Source of the DNA: an uncultured Paracoccaceae bacterium | Lineage (GTDB): Bacteria > Pseudomonadota > Alphaproteobacteria > Rhodobacterales > Rhodobacteraceae | NCBI GenBank assembly: GCA_947503935.1 | Contig: CANNFR010000003.1 | Location: forward strand, 310,001 to 374,000 | Reading direction: 5' to 3' | Length of the DNA stretch: 64,000 nt | In this document: piece by piece, positions 61,768 through 64,000 of the stretch | How the letters are laid out: every line of letters starts with the position of its first letter | How positions within the stretch are numbered: position 1 is the first letter of the stretch | Made by a program: the position numbers and the translations under genes | Notes under the pieces: model-generated | Databases searched by the model: none | What the model was told of the DNA's origin: nothing | The model's input: the letters and a program-made list of their open reading frames with translations, nothing else

Positions 61768-63155
61768 TCCTGGTTCTCCGAGATCGGCAAACGAAGTCGA
61801 ATTTTCGTCCCTTTGCCGGGTTTCGACGTGATCTCTATCTTGCCGCTCAATGTCGCCGCGCGATCCGACAGCCCCAAAAGCCCCTGGCCCCCGTCATCGC
61901 GTACTCTGGTGGGGGCTTGCGGATCAAAGCCGCGCCCGTTGTCCGCAACCTCGACATCGACCGACGCGCCATCGATACCCATCACCACGTTGATCTCCGT
62001 CGCATCGGCATGTCTGCTCGCGTTGGAAAGAGATTCCTGCAAGAACCGGTACACACAGAGTTTTGTCGCATACGAGACCTCGATCTCCGCCTGTACTTCG
62101 TCGCGCAGTTTAGCCTCTGCTCCGAAGCTCTTGTTGTGATCGCTGACCGCCTGGGCGGCACACCCCTTCAAATCAAGCGTCGCAAGGTCGGGAAGTGACA
62201 GCCCGCGCGAGATGGCACGCAATTCCGTCATGGCATTCGCCAGCGCCCGCTTGACGGTATCAGCGTCATCCGAGGGGCCCAGGCCCGCACCTTCAAGCCG
62301 CAGATTGGCAAGCGCCAGATGTTGTGCGACGCCATCATGCAGATCCTGACCGATACGTTGCATGATCTTCTCCGATTGGGCGGTTGATCGCTGTGCGGCT
62401 TGTGCAACGCGCTTTCGCAGCGCGTCATTGTTCTTGGAAAGCCTGCGGCTTTCGGCAAGTTGCGACCGCAGTTGCTCACGCTGGCGTTCTATCAAACGGC
62501 TGCCGGTGTGGACGATAAAGAAGAGCAGCGCGCCGCTCAGCCCGAAGATCTGAGATACCAGTGTCCAGCTGTCGCGACGCGACATCGCCAAAGCGCGCGC
62601 AAGATCTTCGGCGCGCTGGTAGAATTCGACGACAACCAGCACTTCGCCGGTACTTGCGTCCCGGATGGGAACATAGACTTCCAGCAGTGGAACGCCCAGT
62701 ATTGCTTCGGGGTGATCGGCTTGCGCTTGAAGGGTCTGAAACTCTGAAGACACCTCGCCGGACAAAGCCGCCAAGAGCGCCTCTGAGGGTTCATAAACAC
62801 GGCCCCTTTGTTCCGGGCGAAAGGAATCCAGGATCTCGCCACTCTGGCTCCAGATGTTATAGGTAACGACCCGTTCACTGAGGATACCTTCTTGAAACAC
62901 CTCACGCAGTGCGAGACGGGCATCCTCGGAAAGGGCTGCCCCGTTGGTCTGGTTTCTTGACTGGCTGGGGATGAGGCTTTCGATGTAAAGCGCCGCAGAT
63001 GCACCGGAATTCCGGACGACGCCCTCTTCGATACGGTTGGCAACCCACGTCCCCACCGCATAGGCCGCGACCACCATGACCAGCCCGCCAGCAACAAGAA
63101 ACTGGACCGACAGCGAATAGAAAGAGCGGTAAATCGTCCTGTGCAAAGATTTCAT
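61764..63155 (-). CDS. NarX-type sensor histidine kinase
   Basis: 463 residues: two membrane spans (about 15-35 and 210-230) enclose a periplasmic sensor of ~170 residues (GVPLLEVYVPIRDASTGEVL is typical), then a coiled coil, the HisKA_3 phospho-site DLHDGVAQHLALANLRLEGA, and HATPase boxes LSNASRHA and VADNGRGFD, GLLGLSDRA. ATG 63155 is chosen; the open frame reaches 63314, but its extra N terminus is not membrane-like. It signals to the regulator encoded directly downstream. Confidence 0.93.
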   Translation of the reverse strand: MKSLHRTIYRSFYSLSVQFLVAGGLVMVVAAYAVGTWVANRIEEGVVRNSGASAALYIESLIPSQSRNQTNGAALSEDARLALREVFQEGILSERVVTYNIWSQSGEILDSFRPEQRGRVYEPSEALLAALSGEVSSEFQTLQAQADHPEAILGVPLLEVYVPIRDASTGEVLVVVEFYQRAEDLARALAMSRRDSWTLVSQIFGLSGALLFFIVHTGSRLIERQREQLRSQLAESRRLSKNNDALRKRVAQAAQRSTAQSEKIMQRIGQDLHDGVAQHLALANLRLEGAGLGPSDDADTVKRALANAMTELRAISRGLSLPDLATLDLKGCAAQAVSDHNKSFGAEAKLRDEVQAEIEVSYATKLCVYRFLQESLSNASRHADATEINVVMGIDGASVDVEVADNGRGFDPQAPTRVRDDGGQGLLGLSDRAATLSGKIEITSKPGKGTKIRLRLPISENQE

Positions 63156-63274
63156 TCGGCTTTGATGCACCTTCGCCCCCCGGTTTTCTATAGACCAAAG
63201 TCCAACCTCTGATAGACAAAAGTAGCCACAGAGCCGCCGTTGAAATATGCGAATTGAACAGCAGCTTGGTCTAG

Positions 63275-63294
63275 GGTCAGGACCCATTGATTTC
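63275..63294 (+). repeat. Probable left end of IS5-family element
   Basis: GGTCAGGACCCATTGATTTC begins 89 bases before the transposase frame at a position and with a look usual for the terminal inverted repeat of this IS group. A CTAG just before it could be part of the target duplication. The right end is outside the window, so this cannot be confirmed. Confidence 0.4.
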
Positions 63295-63363
63295 CTCAGT
63301 GCGGCGTGATTCACGGGTCAAAAAACGGGCGGTGATATCAGCGACCTATACTGGCTGAATGAC

Positions 63364-64000
63364 GTGCAGATGGCACGTCTGGCCGCCTACTTTCTCAAGT
63401 CCCATGGCAAACCTCGCGTCGATGATCGACGCGTACTAAACGGGATTATCTTCATCAATCGCAATGACTTACGGTGGCGAGATGTGCCTAAGGAATATGG
63501 GCCACACAAGACCCTATACAATCGCTGGAAGCGATGTAGCGAGAAAGGTGTCTTTGCTCAGATCATGATGGGCCTGGCCACCGAGCACGGCGAGGAAAAG
63601 ACGGTCGTGATTGATGCTACCTATTTGAAATCACACCGCTCCGCGACTAGCACGGGCAAAAAAGGGGGGCGCGGACGTCTGATTGGCCGGACCAAAGGCG
63701 GCATGAATACGAAGCTTCATGCGGTCAGTGACAGCCAAGGGCGACCCATCAGCTTCTTTGTCACGGCTGGGCAGGTCAGCGACTACATCGGCGCACGGGC
63801 ACTGTTGAGCAGCCTGCCGAACGTTGAGTGGCTGCTTGGGGACCGTGGTTATGACGCCGAGTGGTTCAGAGAAGCCCTGCAAGACTAGGGCATACGGCCA
63901 TGCATTCCCGGTCGGAAGTTCCGCGCCAAACCCGTGCGATATGACAAACGCAGGTACAAACGTCGCAACCGCATCGAGATCATGTTCGGAAGGCTCAAGG
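63364..64000 (+). pseudogene. IS5-family transposase with in-frame amber codon (cut by window edge)
   Basis: The frame from GTG 63364 encodes DDE-transposase parts: VDDRRVLNGIIFINRNDLRW, VVIDATYLKSHRS (first Asp), GRTKGGMNTKLHAVSDSQGR, and LLGDRGYDAEWFREAL (second Asp). At 63886-63888 a TAG stands where Lys is usual, then the same frame continues GIRPCIPGRKFRAKP and RRNRIEIMFGRLK to the window end. The usual start (MSDLYW type) reads ATC at 63337. One nonsense base and a lost start suggest it is inactive. Confidence 0.85.

Overview
The window looks like chromosomal DNA of a Rhodobacterales (Roseobacter-clade) alphaproteobacterium. This rests on high G+C coding sequence, the typical layout of a complex I (nuo) operon broken up by small accessory genes and followed by birA, coaX and RNase J, a Rhodobacteraceae-type Hint-domain protein, and family resemblance of most proteins. 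No rRNA, tRNA or CRISPR array was found.

Region 1 (1-13076, + strand) is the distal half of the nuo operon: nuoI, J, K, L, M and N encode the 2x[4Fe-4S] arm subunit and the proton-pumping membrane arm. Between them lie unrelated small genes (a methyltransferase-like protein, a CMD-family protein, secreted proteins), many joined by 4-bp or 1-bp start/stop overlaps. birA, coaX and rnj follow at the 3' end.

Region 2 (13.1-26.1 kb) is mixed housekeeping: a DEAD-box RNA helicase, release factor 3, a Hint-domain protein, an unusual SDR, an orphan ABC ATPase, a BLUF photoreceptor, tatABC followed by a DUF815 ATPase, an acyl-CoA synthetase, an EndoIII-like glycosylase and ExoD.

Region 3 (26.4-36.6 kb) is regulatory and oxidative. 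Three tandem AraC-type paralogues with overlapping ends, plus a decayed fourth copy, lie divergent from an isoquinoline 1-oxidoreductase-like molybdoenzyme operon with its cytochrome c. A membrane-anchored class III nucleotide cyclase, a LysR regulator and a metallo-beta-lactamase of the phosphodiesterase-like type follow.

Region 4 (36.6-58.8 kb) is accessory: a secreted three-repeat protein, an RND efflux pump with a TetR regulator and visible operators, a methyltransferase, a large autotransporter, a TPR-like secreted protein between two related small membrane proteins, a LysR-globin pair, and a QseB/PmrA-like two-component system with a matching CTTAA-N6-CTTAA box upstream. Several small unknown genes follow.

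Region 5 (58.9-64 kb) begins with a mosaic of four different mobile-element fragments. After it come a secreted EF-hand protein with a long Asp/Ser/Glu tail and a strong terminator, a 2OG-Fe(II) oxygenase, a NarL/NarX-type two-component pair, and an IS5-family transposase interrupted by an in-frame amber codon and cut by the window edge.

The best leads are the AraC triplet with a 21-bp-period direct repeat beside the molybdoenzyme genes, the cytochrome c that seems to lack its axial Met, the cyclase/MBL pair, the Asp-rich EF-hand protein, and the duplicated small membrane proteins around the TPR protein. All function calls come from reading the translations by eye; no database search was run.
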